From Pyrrhosoma nymphula (lineage: Eukaryota > Arthropoda > Insecta > Odonata > Coenagrionidae), in contig OY754337.1 in assembly GCA_963573305.1 (NCBI GenBank), positions 51,163,164 through 51,227,163 on the forward strand: DNA of 64,000 bases. The letters run 5' to 3'. A program made the position numbers and the translations under genes. Shown here piece by piece: positions 47,761 through 61,135 of this stretch. The notes below the pieces were generated by a model, which had not been told where the DNA came from, did not search any database, and saw only the letters and a program-made list of their open reading frames with translations. Position 1 is the first letter of the stretch, and every line of letters starts with the position of its first letter.

Positions 47761-47988
47761 TGATGCGGCTGTGGAGTTATGCTGCGTTCGGAGCATTTTT
47801 AGCTCAAATTTTCATTCCTCTTGCAGCGGGCGTCTTCAGGAGTGAAGACGATCGCTGAAACTTAACTTCTGATGACACTTGTTGCAACGCGAGTTAAACT
47901 TTGAGGTAAAAATATCCTCCGACCGTAGCATTACTTTAAAGCCGTATCAACATCTGTCAGCAGCTGTGAAAGCCTAAATTATTGAATA
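47761..47988 (+). repeat. dispersed repeat, copy 2
   Basis: Second copy of the unit at 26521-26742, same orientation and clearly diverged (for example GCTGCGTTCGGAGCATTTTT against GCTGCGTTTGGAGCATATTT). The family and mechanism are unknown. Confidence 0.6.
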
Positions 47989-50900
47989 TTTTAAAGTTCG
48001 TTGAACTTTTTATGATTAAAGGGACGTTTCTTCTGTGTTTTCTTACCATTGATGAGAACATTCGTTTATTATTTTACAACATTATTTTTTATTCTTTAGA
48101 TATTTAGTTGCGCCATAGTTTCGTAACTTTCATTATTTTTTACAATAAGTTGAATATTGTTTTTATATTCGGTTGTATTATGCACCATTGCACATACCGT
48201 CGATGGTGAATTAAAAAATGCAGGTTTATTAATTTCCTCTTCAAATATTGCATAAAATGTAAAAGACTTTTAGATTGTTGCATTTCTCTTGTAGAGAAAG
48301 GGGCTTACAGTTTGGTTCATTTTTACAACCTTATTTCTTTGTTTTGTCAGTCAATCAAAGTCAGTCAAAATTAGTAAGGAATGCAAGATATTCCTACCGA
48401 TTCCTACGGTAAGGAGGATTTCATTAAAGCAGTGTCAGCTTTAGAGGCCTACCACCAATAATTAAACCCTTTTGACTTTGCTTACCCCAAAAGGGAAGTC
48501 TCTTTTTGCCGGCGATGGTGGTATGACCACCGAAACGTCCATATATATTTTTCGTGATTGTCCTTCAATTTATTTTCATGTGCCTGTTTTTTGTGCAAGG
48601 AGTTTAGTATCCCTGGTTTTGTGTATAATATCCTCTCACGTCTTCTCCGCTATGCATCAAAATCTTGCATGCTGCCCACATTCCCTTTCCGCAGCCAATA
48701 TCCTTTTGACCCATCTGCTTCTGCTCTGCACTAAAATATATTGCAACTTAAAAAAAAATATTTTCTTTTCCCGCAATACTTTCTTACTTTATTTCATACT
48801 GTGAAACTCTTTCCTCATATTCCATAGATAAATGAACGCTTTTGGCCCCATTGTTTAGTACCCCCTATTCAAGTTTGTTCACCTTTGTAGGGTTTCGTTA
48901 CCTTTGCCTCAATTACTTTTATCTTAATACCAAATATTTTTTGTCATAACTCTAAGGTATCTATTATTATAATCATTGACTGAAATTCATTGCCTATTAA
49001 TTCGATTAATAATTGATACTTTCACGAGAGTTATAAAAACCTGTGTTTCAAAATACACGGAGTTATAATTGGCCTGGTTTTATTATCTCTATTATCTCTC
49101 TATTTAACCTCGGTATGAAAGCTGATGCAAACTTCTTCTACCATTAATAATGTTCATGTCAAGTAACTAAAGGCGCCCCGCGACTTGCGTAGTATGCACA
49201 CTCTCAAGACCCTATCTCGGGAACGATTCCAGGGCATGTATTAAAAATATTCCAGATGAAACATTCAAAGTTAATAGTAAGTCATTGGTAATGACAGAGA
49301 AGCATTTTGAAATACCGTATTATCCGTAATCGCTTGGAATGACAGGAAAACAGCCAAAAATGGCAAACTTTCAAAAGTTTGAGTTCGTTCTGCACGTCTT
49401 TCATTTGCCTGATCGCAACAATGTTTAAAAAAATTATTTTCTTACAATATGAACAAATTTAGAAGGTCCCATACGTAATTTACCCAAAAAATGTTTTTAT
49501 AAAAATAAGGACCACCCAAATACAGCACTAGTAGAAATATAAGAATTCCAATGCGATTGGTTATCCACTTCGATGCGACGGCTCGCTGTTCTGTACTTCT
49601 GCTGCGCATTCTAGACTCTCTAGTGACCGGATAGATGCCAAACGGTGATGGAATTGAGAGGGTCAGGAGGGTAGGGTTGATGGTGAAAAGGGGAATACGT
49701 GAGCATCCTATAGGTTCGAAAGCAGGGCAAAAAAGGACGGAGGGGATAGTCCTGGCGAGTGAAGGGGGAAATGAAATGAATGAATGCATGAATATTGCCT
49801 TGATTCGTTGAATTCCTCAGAGTCAGGGAAACCTTTTCCCTCCACGAGGCCAGAATCCCGTGGCGCAGTGAGAGAGAGAGAGAGAGGGGGAGCTTTTTGC
49901 ATTATGCATTGTATTTTTTTTCTGCGGCCGTCGGATCTCGGCGTGCCGCAAGTTTGCCTCTCCTCCCCTCTGCCCTGTTTTGGTCAAGAATGGCAAATAA
50001 ATTGTTTCGCGCAGCCAAATGTGCCTTCGAGAGATGGATCCTTTTGACATTCGCCCTTCTTATCCCTGCCTGGTGGGAATAAATGGCTCTTTTCGCTAGA
50101 TTTAACCCTCGGTGTTTCCTTGCGTCAAGTTCAGAACTCATTTTATTTTTCTGCATGGCTTTCTGTTTCCACTTGTGTGAGAAGGAAAGAGAGGAACGTT
50201 GCCAGTGGCGCAGGGTAGATTTTTTTACCTGCATGTATTTGAGCACGTTCTTGTTTTCAATAAAACATTTTTGCTCCTGATAAATGGTAAGTATATTTAT
50301 CCAAAAAGGTGGCAATCTTACTCCCAAATAAGGCAAATTTTGAGGCCTGATGCGTTTGGAAATTCGGAAAAATGTAAAATTCGATCCGCCGAAACGTACT
50401 CACTCTCGTAGAATAAGAGATACGCATACTGAATATACGCATGTGGGAAAAATATAGTTAATCAAACAAAGTTTGGAAATCCATCCTCCTATCATTTAAC
50501 CTCTTTCTTTGTAATTACAATGAAAGATTGCCCATATTGCCAAATAATTGTGGCAGAATATGCGAGACCGTCACATAAAATTCTTCATTCTTTTGACCAA
50601 CTTTGCGTATATTTTATGTTTTTGAGTATTAATGAATCTTGCAATAGTTGCGTTCTTATAATGTGAAATACCTTATTCAATTAAGCAGAGTGCAATTTTG
50701 CTAAATGGTGTTCACTTCACAAGCCATTATTAACGAAAGTCAACATGTAATCACCATCAATTGGCAGCAAAATTTCGTTACGCATATTTAGTTACAAAAT
50801 GTCATTTGTTTTAATCCCAAGATACATTTTAAATAATTGCCCATTTGACTTTTAGCGAGGATATTGTTTCATGATTTCTGTGGCAGAAAAGCGAAATCTA

Positions 50901-52696
50901 AAAGTTCAAAGTATGTGACTAAGTTTTGTAACTTTATTTTATTAATTTAAGTCTTTCGTAGTTCTTTTTTCGTCGCAACAATATTCGCTTTAACTTCCAA
51001 AAATGTCGATTTTAAAGTCTGTTAACCGCTTGCTCGTCCATGATTGATTTTGGCCCTTACTAAAAACTCAAGAAAGAAGCTATGTAAAAGAACTTGACCC
51101 TGATTCATGAACCTGGTCTATACTTGATGTTTTATTAACCGTGAAGGATACAGTATGTGTTCGTACGTTTTCATCAATGTGCAGTTGTATGTATTTCTCC
51201 ATAGCAGGTATACTCTAAGCTTCTGCTTTTTTTACTTCCAAGAAGTTACTGATGCTCATGGTAGAAAACTATGCAACTATTCTCACCAGATGTAGTTTTA
51301 ACGGAAATTTAGTTCAATGTTTCCACGCAATAGTAGGAAAACCTTGACGATGGCGCGCAAGTTTTGTGACCATGGTTTTAGGAAAATAATTTATGAAAAA
51401 TGGTGGACTTGTGTTGTAGTAGGAGCAAAACATAATGGCAGTTAAGCAGGAGGCACTTTGATAGTAGAAACTCTATTTTATACGAACTGGGTCCGCACGG
51501 GGGACCACAGTAGTCTTCGCGTTAGATTACCAGGGTTTCCAAGCACGTAAACGTTCATAGTCAACTTGAAAATTCTCATCCTGCTATTAAATCATCATCT
51601 ATAGTATGGTTCTTAATCCATTTGTTTTAGACGGACTTCTCCGATGGGCTTCGAAAAATATCAGCGTCTTTCGATCCAGCATTGTTTGGATCGTAAACGC
51701 TACTAACTCTAGATCACGCCCACTCAAGCTAAATGAAATTGTGTTAGCGGCGTTACCACCCATGTGAAGTCCTCTCCCCTTCGCTCCTTAAACGAAACCT
51801 TCAACAAGATCTTTCCTCTACCTTAACGTCACGCTATACGCAGGTGATAGCCACCATGTTTGTCTAACACTTTTAATAATGCTAGAGAATTGATTCTGGA
51901 TAAGTTATTATTAGATACATTGTTATTACATATAGATAAAAGATAAATTTGAAAAAAAATCTATATCATTTATGCCATTAAAACTCAAGCTTTTCCTATT
52001 TAACGGAAGTAGTTTTCACGTTAAGAAAAATAGTGATTTAAGAGTACATTTTAACACATTTAAAAACACGAAGACCGCAATATACTGGCCATTGTGGGAT
52101 ATAGTTGAAACTCATGATATTTTTTATCCTTTTCCATTGATTTTAAATAAGCAATCACCATACTTTTACAGGGAATACATTAATTTGTGAATAATTTGTT
52201 GGTCACATCATTCATGAATTCGTGTGCTCGTATACATTATAATTCTTGGACCGGAGAAATAGCTGGCTCTATGGCTCATAAAAAAATGGCTCTGAATATC
52301 GTAGCACAGATGTTGTGAGCCCTATTTTAATCTAGTCGTGAGGCTCGGACGCCGTGTGAAATAAAAATGACTGAATATTAGATTACCTAAATTTTAAGTT
52401 GTGCCTAAAATTTTATCTTCGGTAATTGCTTGTTTGACAAAATCAGTGTTTCAGAAAAAATGAAACCACTTGGAATGAATTTATGTATAATATCGCTGTA
52501 TAGTTTCAAGTTTTATCTCAGTCTTATGCAAAAAGTAATCCTTTCTCTCATTATTTAACAACTTTGTACTCATCTAATATTTTTGAGTGGCAGAGGCTGA
52601 CACTTCATGCAATACCATCGAGATTTACCAAATACAGGTAAATAAATAAATATATCAATTCCATTTAACAATATCAAGTGAATCAGCATGTTTCAT
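47989..52696. other. long noncoding tract with GC-rich patch and GA run
   Basis: No supported gene over 4.7 kb. 49560-50140 is GC-richer and holds mirror frames up to 144 codons without motifs. A (GA)n run lies at 49870-49886. A GTAAGTAT at 50285 looks like a donor, but its exon is not convincing. Confidence 0.35.
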
Positions 52697-52755
52697 CATG
52701 TTTCACTACGCTTTGCATCGTCAGAATCCAGCAAGCTTCATTGTAGTGAAACATG
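52697..52755. repeat. 13-bp perfect stem hairpin
   Basis: CATGTTTCACTAC (52697-52709) pairs exactly with GTAGTGAAACATG (52743-52755) around a 33-base loop. A partial further copy, CATGTTTCATCATG, lies just upstream at 52687-52700. A foldback remnant is likely. Confidence 0.5.
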
Positions 52756-55317
52756 TAGCTTTAATAACTATTATTTATTGGAATCGCAGATTTAATTATT
52801 TCATCTTGTGAATCAAAATATCAATAAATACGTTTCCCTCTAACTCTACCATTGATTCAAACTTTGCGCACCAGTATCAAGGACTCACTGATGATGGCGT
52901 GCAGACGTTAAATGCAGAGGTGTTTTTGCGTTTTATTATATGAAAAACTACCCAAAATAGCACATATATAGCTTGTAACCTACTCCCCGGTCATATTTTC
53001 CCGGTCACATTATCCCTTCTGCTCCAATCTTGTTACATTGAAGTTACTTTTCAGATAACAAACAATTTTATTGCATGGAGGTTGTTATAGTTCTTTCATT
53101 CTTTCTTTCCTTAAAGGATACACTTATCGTTCGTCTGGACTTCTCCTCCTCACTTCTACGGCTACGGGTAGGGGCTTGCGTTCTCTCTCCTTCCTTATTG
53201 TCTAATTTTTGGGCCGTCTGTTTTATCTCTTGGGTCTCCTGCCCGATTCCTTCCCGGCCCTTTCAATATAGTTTCTGCTCCTCTTTCTTAACCTTGATAC
53301 CGCCTAGTTCCCGCTTCCTGCCGCCTTATCTTCAGACTTTTTGTACTTCTTCCCTTCGCGTGCCTTTCCGATCTTAGAACCTCCACTTATCTCTCCTTAT
53401 TGTTACCTGTTTATTTTCTAATCGTACCCCGGAACTGATTGTTACTTTTTTATGTGTTTTCGTCGCCCTGGAATCCTTCGATGTAAATACTGATTTTATA
53501 TTAGGCGTCCCTGGTTGTCTATTGTTATATTGTAGTTTATTATGATTTTTCTACTATTTTTTTTAAATTGCGTTTTTTTTCCGCACTTGGTTATGGTAGT
53601 TTGGTTACAAGCTGAATTCTCTATTTGTATTTATACGCGAAGCTCAAATTCTGAGGAAAACAATTACTTGATCGTGTAAAATTCTTGGATCTTATTCTTG
53701 CATTTTGAATGGTTAGTGACTCATGAGGCGAATGAGCATGTCCTTTAATTATATCATTCCTTCCAACGCTCCTACCATGATTCAAATGAATTTAACGGGC
53801 CTAGGTGGTATTTGATATCTACCTCTCGGAGTTGAATATTTAGAAATTCCCCTCAAATGATGCCCAAGGAAAACGCACGTTATAAATAACATTACTCCCA
53901 CCCACAGTTAAATATCAATCCAGCTATCCGGATTTTATGGCTTTGTCCTCTGTTTGACGTTTAATTCCCTTACCATAGTAAATGCGGCATTTCGTGGAAT
54001 TTTTGTGGAACACGTTAGGAGGCTTAAGGGTCAGATGAGTTGAAAGGGGAAACTTGAGCGAGCCAGATGGTTAAGTGTGTAGAAGCTGGTCGGCAACTAT
54101 TTTAAACCCTGAATTGTTGTGTATTTTCTTTCAGCAATAATTTTTAATTCAACGGCAAAACAATTAACTTTATTGGCTGGCGTAGCTTTGTGGAAAGCCA
54201 TCAACATGAGCTCGCAGTAGGAAACTATGTATTCACTAAAATGTTTTACATCACGACCTAGGTTCCGTTGTGATACAACATGATCAGGCCAGACCTGAAG
54301 ACTTTCATATGCTAAGTCCTTAGATCACAAGATGTTGTGATCTCTGGTTAAATATTTCTGTTACGTAGTTACGTTCTGACATCGCTAACTCTCATGCCAG
54401 AGAACCGACAGTTTGACATGACTAAGAAAACCCGAACTCTTATTTGACATCATGCTAACCAAAAAGCTTTGTATTCTTGCATTTGACGGTAACCAGACGT
54501 AGTGTAACCGGCTTAAGTCTCTCATTCACACCTCGTTGCTAATACTGTATTGGAAATTCAATATTGATTATCGGAGGAATGATAACAAATAAATGGGAGA
54601 TAAAATTAAAAATAAAGACAGTTATATGAATGCAGGTGGTTTAAATGGATAGTAATAGATAATTGTAGCAAATAGTGGAGCCGAGAAAAAATAGGGTAAT
54701 GATCGAGTGTATTGGCGGGAGTATGATTTTATCGGTAGTGGAGGAGGATAGATGAGATACCTGGGGTGTGATTATCGATACTTTTTTCGCGTTGTCGTAA
54801 TCTTTATTTGAAACGAAAACATCTCTAAAGTGGCGATGTTCAGAGATACTGTCCAATAAATGCACTCCAACAATATAAACTAGTAATTTAAAACACCTGA
54901 CAAAATTTGAAGACTGAAGATCACGTTTCCGCTCCCTGGTGTCGTCATTAGCATGCTCCTGACGAAAGGCGTTAGGATGACCGCAATACAACGATCCATC
55001 CGGCGCACGTTGTACTGCCCCTGAGACAGATATGACATTTTTCCCGGTGCATACTTAAGATTAAGAGTTCTCAGGATTTCCCTAGGGTGATGTTCTCCCA
55101 AAATTTTTCATTTCATTTCTATATGATCTGGGAGGAATATTCAATATATTATTTGCTATGAAATGACAATAAATGACAAGCCGGTTTTATAATATCTGGC
55201 TGACGTGAACCCCAAGATGCATATATACATTCCCCTTCACACTATTCCCTGAAGTGGTACGCAAAGTCACAGAACTTATATATTGCTGTTAGGCATAGTA
55301 AACCTATCTGCTATAGA
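52756..55317. other. noncoding, pyrimidine-rich patch
   Basis: 53100-53400 is pyrimidine-biased with a 100-codon plus frame of low complexity. The minus frames 54641-55101 have no recognisable motif. No gene is supported. Confidence 0.35.
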
Positions 55318-56306
55318 GCTGGAATCAGCTATAGAGAGCGTAGAATCATATGGAATATGTATGGGAACGAAAAAGCTATTCTAGAGGGAGATAAAGAGCA
55401 ATTAGAAGCTAAAATCCAGATGGGGGTGAGACAACGATGCGCGTTATCACCAGTAATATTTAACATGTATATTGAAGAGGCCCTGAAGGAAGTCAGGAAA
55501 AGAAAAAAACGGGAGTAAGAATACACGGTGTAACAATAGAAATGCTAAGGTTTGCGGATAATATTGCTGTACTAGCGGAAAAGGAAGAAGACCTTAAATG
55601 CATGATAGAAAAGATGAATGAAATCATGAGAACAAGATATAATATGAAAATTAATGCAACCAAAACAAAAAGGAGGACAAGCAAAAGCGCAGATTGAGGT
55701 TGATAATAAACGCTTCGAAAAAGTGAATTCCATTGTATACCTGAGGAGAAGGATTACAAGAGATGGGCGAAGTAGGGAGGAAGTACGAAGTAGAATTAAT
55801 CAAGCAAAAAGCGCTTTTAACAAAAAATTGAAACTTGTATACGTCTCGATGCAATAGTCTTCAAATAAGAAAGAGGCTCCTTAAAACCTATGTCGGGAGT
55901 GTATTATTGTACGGGTGTGATGGGTAGAAGTGAAAAGGAGGCTGAATTCCTTTGAACTATGGTGTTATAGGCGTACGCTAAGAATTGAATGGGCAGACAA
56001 AGTGACGAATCAAGAAGTTCTTCGACAAGTAGATGAAAAACGCAGCCTAGAGAAAACCATAGTTCAGAGTCGAGTAAAGCTTGTTGGACACCTGTTGAGA
56101 CACGATGGGCTCCTGAAATTAATAATAGAAGACAACATTAAAGGAAAGAGAAACAGAGGGAGGCCACGTCTGCAGTACCTCGGGCAGATAATAAAGGACA
56201 TAAGATGTAGGAGTTACGTTGAAATGAAGAGGAAGGCAGATATACGAGAAGAATGGCGAGTTGCTGCAAATCAATCAAAAGATTGAACACTGAAGAAGAA
56301 GAAGGC
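55318..56306 (+). mobile_element. 5'-truncated LINE with reverse-transcriptase domain remnant
   Basis: The best-preserved LINE in the window. In order: RERRIIWNMYGNEKA (from about 55340), MGVRQRCALSPVIFNMYIEE (RT motif region, about 55419-55478), MLRFADNIAVLAEKEEDL (FADN at 55551-55562), SRINQAKSAFNKKL, then LQIRKRLLKTYVGSVLLYG, FELWCYRRTLRIEWADKV, KLVGHLLRHDGLLKLI, and KGKRNRGRPRLQYLGQII ending at TGA 56284-56286. Family members have FADD at the active site; here the second aspartate is Asn. At least four frameshifts occur, near 55503 and 55665 (A runs), 55857 and 55925. The 5' half (endonuclease, early RT) is absent. A (GAA)n tail follows at 56292-56303. Inactive. Confidence 0.8.
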
Positions 56307-56324
56307 ATAGGAAACTGGTTATGT

Positions 56325-56625
56325 TTTAATAATTTTCTCCATAATGTCCAATCAGAGTATTTCAATTTCCCGTCCATTACATCTTTAGGTTGCTTTAAAT
56401 TCGCTCTCCTATTTTTAAGACTCCTAAAAATACTCATATTTAGTCTTTTCCACCACATTAACCCATGACTTTCTTGGTCTACCCCTCCTCTGACACAATA
56501 CACTACTGAATTCATCATATATCTGTTTCGTTATTCGGCTGTAATCCATAAACCAACGGAGCACATTCCTTTTATATATATCCATTACTAGAGCATCCAA
56601 CCCACATTCTTTCATGACGCAGTCA
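56325..56625 (-). mobile_element. decayed LINE 3' end, tail-to-tail with the previous one
   Basis: The minus strand reads MKECGLDALVMDIYKRNVLR, then SRITKQIYDEFSS, RRGRPRKSWVNVVEKTKY and, after a shift, SIFRSLKNRRANLKQ. This is the typical C-terminal zinc-knuckle-less tail of an insect LINE, of the same family as the 14.5 kb and 24.6 kb fragments. Its 3' end faces the 3' end of the plus-strand LINE about 20 bp away. Confidence 0.65.
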
Positions 56626-58826
56626 TTCCTAACACTATCATTCCTAACTTATTTTCCGCAAACACTCAGGTACCCATACCCAGGGTTCCCATAACCCCAA
56701 GACGGCGTAGCCTTATAGATAACTTGATGTTAACTGAGATTACGGATTTTGTAGATTACATCAGAGATTTGATTATGTGACGTGAGCGTCATAGACAGCA
56801 TTATTTATCAGTTTAGGTTTTCATAGGGAGGAAATACTCAACCAGATGTTATACAACGTGCCATCAAGGGTGCTATTTACGAAGCATGCAGGTATTATTC
56901 GTGAATTTTACCAAAGAAATATGTGCTTTTACCTGTATTCTTGCCCGCGTTCGCCGAATGTGATCCCAGTACTCTAATCGCCACTTCAAACCGTTCCCCG
57001 CGTTTAAAACCATTACTTTTAATGAATTTTAACATTAATTTTGCTGTAATTTAGCGACGCCTTGCTTCCTTTACCCAAATGATTTCCAGGAATTTAATGT
57101 GCTTTATCCGTATTCCTTTCAAATTTTGAATTAAAATTTCTGGTCCGATGGATCACTGGTGTTTGCTGCGCTTCTCATTCGGGGCACAGCTGTGGAGAAG
57201 AAGTTAGTAAGTGGTTTCCTGATGGAGAAACCTCGGATAATGAAATTCCACTTTTTGTACCCACAAATTTAGCGCACCTTCCCGGGCGCTTTTGGACTGT
57301 TTCGAGGACGCAAAGGGGATGTTTTTGAAATACGTCAATATATGCCTAATTTCCATCTACCGCAAAGGATGTGGGAAAAGAACGCGAGGATTATTCTGAA
57401 ATACGGATGTAGGATGGGAGGACTAGTAACAATGGCTTTTTTATGAGAATGTCATTTAGCTGAAAGTGCTATATTTATTCCTGACAAATACCAGCTAAGT
57501 AATGAATGACTTTAAAAATTAAGATTGCCACTTCTCGCAGAAAAAAACCATTTATATACTACATAATAGCAAAGTATCCATGTCGTTACATACATTTCAT
57601 TCTCGTATCCTAAAAATATACTACCTGGTAACTCCCATGGGTAGGATAGCTTACATATTCACTTCTTTCCTATATCTCTGTAAGATATGGACGTAGATGT
57701 GGAAGTCACATCTACGTTAGCGGGTACTGCAATTGAACCTCCAGCCACTGCAATTGATTTTTCATTATTAGATTGTTCGATAGGTGCTGTAGCTAATAAT
57801 TCTATTTGTTCTATATTACTTTTGCCTTTTTATCTTAAGCATTTTGAACAGAACGTATCGCGTGCTTCCTGTATAACTATTTTATCTATATGTATTTATG
57901 TAACTGCAAAATATTTTGATATTAATAGTTTCTACAAAACTGATAGCATAAATATATGGTGATCATTAAAGAAAATTCTACTACTAGCTCGTATTTGCAG
58001 GTTACTTCTTATGTATTAATGCTTGTAGTTACAATAACATTTTTTGGGTTGATTGCAGTGCCCGTTGTTGAAAAAAACCACATACCACTCACCCTTGAGT
58101 TGTATTGCAGGGTATCACGTAGATAGATGTTGATCTATCCCCGCAAAAACCTACGGATGTAATCCCGGATGCATTCACACCAGACTTTTTTGTAACCTAC
58201 TTTGGCGCAAACTCTTGTGCGGCTTTCGGACTATTCCTTCGGGCCCAAAAAGGGAATTGTTTTCGAAAGACGTCGATATAAGGCCACTTTTTTCCCCCGC
58301 ACCGAAAAGAATGGCGAAGAAGAGACCGCGGGGATACTTCAGAAATGCGGATGTCGAGATGGGAGGGCTGCAGATAAGAGTTTTTTTTCTTCTATCCCTT
58401 ATTCTTCTTCTTTTTCTTCCATTGAGACGGTTGGGGAGGGGAATTTTAAGAAAGACGGAGAGGAGACTTTTGGGCGGTGGAAAAATGGGGATGGGAGATT
58501 TCTTTCCCTCAGTTGTTTACTCGGAGGATATAGAGGGCGCGTGGCGGTGCTAAGGGGCTGTTTCATGTTTATTCCTGCGTCCGTGTTTACACTCCTGTTC
58601 AACTCCTTAGCCCATCACGTTTTCGAACTCTGTGTGTGCGTGTGAGGTCTTCAGGATAATCAGGTGAGCCCAGGAATGGCAGAGGATGTGGGACGTTGGG
58701 TCATCTGAGTAGATATAATGCTGAATAAGCTGAGGGAAGACATTCTCACGTTGATTCTTGTGTCTTCACTTAAAGTAACTTATCAGATGCTCTATTTTTG
58801 GTAGCGATATCATTTTACCCAAGGAA
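56626..58826. other. noncoding, one small hairpin, one GC-rich patch
   Basis: 57691-57717 is a perfect 11-bp stem (ACGTAGATGTG / CACATCTACGT) with a 5-base loop, at the start of a 91-codon frame that has no other feature. 58200-58660 is GC-richer with overlapping plus frames of 147 and 112 codons and no motif. Confidence 0.3.
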
Positions 58827-58908
58827 ATTTAGGATTTTTCCAATAGCTACCGGAATTCGGTTTTGGTATTGATCGAAATAAAAGTAATCGGCACATTGAT
58901 ATAGCCTG
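58827..58908 (+). repeat. dispersed repeat, copy 1 (partner at 62626-62713)
   Basis: Shares AGGA..TTC, TA.CT.CCG.AATTCGGTTTT, ATCGAAA and GGCA.ATT.ATATAGCC in the same order and orientation with 62626-62713. Noncoding and diverged. Confidence 0.5.
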
Positions 58909-58998
58909 TGACGCGAATCATTGAAAATTTTCTTAACAACGAAATTTCCTTAATTGACTTAATTTTCTCTGGCATGAATTTGTTGTACTCAATTACTA

Positions 58999-59181
58999 GG
59001 TAAAAGAGAAACTGTGTATAGTCCAACGTAAAACTTTTATTTAATTTTCCGACCAAGGTTTCGACTTACACAGTCATTATCAAGGAGTTAGCCTTGATTA
59101 TGACTGTGTAAGTCGAAACCTTCATTTGAAAATTTAGATCGAAAGTTTACCGTGGACTATACAAAGTTTTTCTTTTACCTA
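58999..59181. mobile_element. foldback element with long arms
   Basis: Arms 58999-59086 and 59094-59181 pair over 88 bp, imperfectly. The inner part is nearly exact (AGGTTTCGACTTACACAGTC against its complement), as are the ends (AGGTAAAAGA / TCTTTTACCT with one difference). The loop is only 7 bp. No flanking duplication is evident. Confidence 0.65.
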
Positions 59182-61135
59182 CTGACTTTATTGAATTAAT
59201 AAAAATAAGGCTTTCTTAGTCTGATAGAAGAATTATGGATGAAGAATGGATTTACTGTGGTAAAATCCTTTGCCGATGTGAGATACATGTTAAAACGCAT
59301 TCTTGACAACTTTGCTCCTGTATCCGTTATATAGTATATTTGAAATCTTATTCTGGGGTGAACGGCAGCTTCAGACTTTAATAATTACTACTTGTTCACG
59401 CTGCTTTCCAAACAGGAGTATTCCCTTGTAGTTGTGTTGGAGGTTTTCAGTGCTATTTCAATGCGCAGGAATTGGAATTTCATATTAAATCCTTTCCGGC
59501 TTTCATCTCCCGAGTGTTGAAAATCGCGGGCGATTAGTCTTCTCCAAAGCTCCTTATGTGGGTTCTATTTCCATCACACAGAGCCGGGAGCGGTGATTCA
59601 TCAAATCCCCTTTAAAGGATCAAATGGCATATCTCCTCCGCTTGCGGTTCTCTCAATCTCTGGCTGAGGGAAAATTTCCTCGATCCTTGCTGTCGGAAGG
59701 ATGGTCTTATTTCCTCTCTTTCCCCTCTCTTTTTTTTTTCTTCGGAGAATGATGTTTTTTTCTTCTCCCACTTCCCATACACAATCGAACAGAAGGGAAG
59801 AGGAAAGTTGTCCGCCACGCTGGGATAAGGCTGAAGTGGGCGTAGGGGTTGGGAAGGGTTGAAGTTAGAAACTTGGGTGGAGTCACAAGTTTGGAATAGA
59901 AGTAGGGATGAGTGGAGATACGGAATGCTGGTGAGGCCAGAATGCAAAAGTGTTGGAGGGAATCGGAAGAGAAGAGGCTACGATCAGGAAGAGAGAGGAG
60001 AAAAGTGAGGGGAAGAGGAAGGAGTCAAAGAGGGTAAAACTGAGAGATGAAGAAAGTCAATCCGGTGGAATTATATGAAGAAAGCACGTATATTGAAGAT
60101 AGATAATTCTGTAGACCATTACGCATTTAGTCGTCAGCGTGGTCTCTGAAGGAGATTCGTTTCCCATGTTTACCAATAGCAGAATGAAAATGAACGAAAT
60201 TTGGGGCTGGCTTCAATACATTTTTTTGTTGTTCCATGCGGTGCCTCCAACTTCATTTTAAGACTCTTGTTTTAGTTCAGGCCGGTACTTACGATCCCTA
60301 TTGGTAGGCTAAAATACCGAGTTAGAACGCGAGCAGCAACAAGGTCAAAAGGGCGTTACGATGATATCATTAGTATCACAAGGTCCCCGCGTCAACTAGC
60401 ATGGGAATCACTATCAGATCGCCGATTAACATTTAGGTTTAAACCTTTGAGTAGGTTCCTAACCGAGCTATTTTATGGTGGCGGCAAAAGAATTTTACGG
60501 AGCCCGGAATTCTACGCAATATTATGACCATAAAATTTAGAAAATCAGGCTTCAAGACCGATAGGTTTTACACATGTCTTTCCGGATCGATCGATGACCA
60601 TAAAATTTGATTTTGTGGCATTACAATTAGGTTTTTTTGATTTGCGACATTGAAAATTATTTGTTCTTGTTTCTAATTCTCATGACTGAATTTGGTAGAT
60701 AGTTCTAACAGCACCTCTCAAAAACTTCCTGGATAGCTTACTGAGCATTTATGCAGCCGCAAAAATTATTAATCTGTTATCATTATAATTCTTATTAACA
60801 AATTTAAACTTGGAAGGGGAAATGATATTCTGAACAATGGTGAAGGGACGTAATATTGCCAAAGGTTGAGAACCATTCCTGTAATGCATTTAATTATTCA
60901 TTAAATCGAAATGAAGGTGGTTTTTGGTTTCAGTGGTATGGTTTTGGTTCATGGATTAATTAATTTAGAGAATTTCTTCTTCTTTCGAACATCTGTGCTC
61001 GCAGGCATAAAAAAGACAGGGACGAAAATTATTAAAGCTAAAAATATAGACACTAAAGATGGAGGCTTTAGTGGGGTTTATGGTCTGACGTCACGCGTCT
61101 CGCAGTTGCTGTGGATACAACCTTTCCACTACTTC
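59182..61135. other. noncoding, with a hAT-end-like motif
   Basis: 59600-60060 has strand-biased patches whose frames are uninformative. 60863-60884 (AAAGGTTGAGAACCATTCCTG) resembles a hAT right end, but no matching left end with an 8-bp duplication could be placed. The frame 60911-61138 has no motif. Confidence 0.3.

Noticed and set aside
49902..50336. 144-codon minus frame
   Set aside because: It is mirrored by several plus frames in a GC-richer patch, and no family feature is visible.
58095..58160. Minus-strand open stretch before CAAGG|GTGAGTGG
   Set aside because: Very short, weak acceptor, probably repeat-derived.
60714..60884. hAT-like pair CAGCACCTCTCAAAAACTT … AAAGGTTGAGAACCATTCCTG
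   Set aside because: Ends match poorly and flanking 8-mers differ (AGTTCTAA against TAATGCAT).
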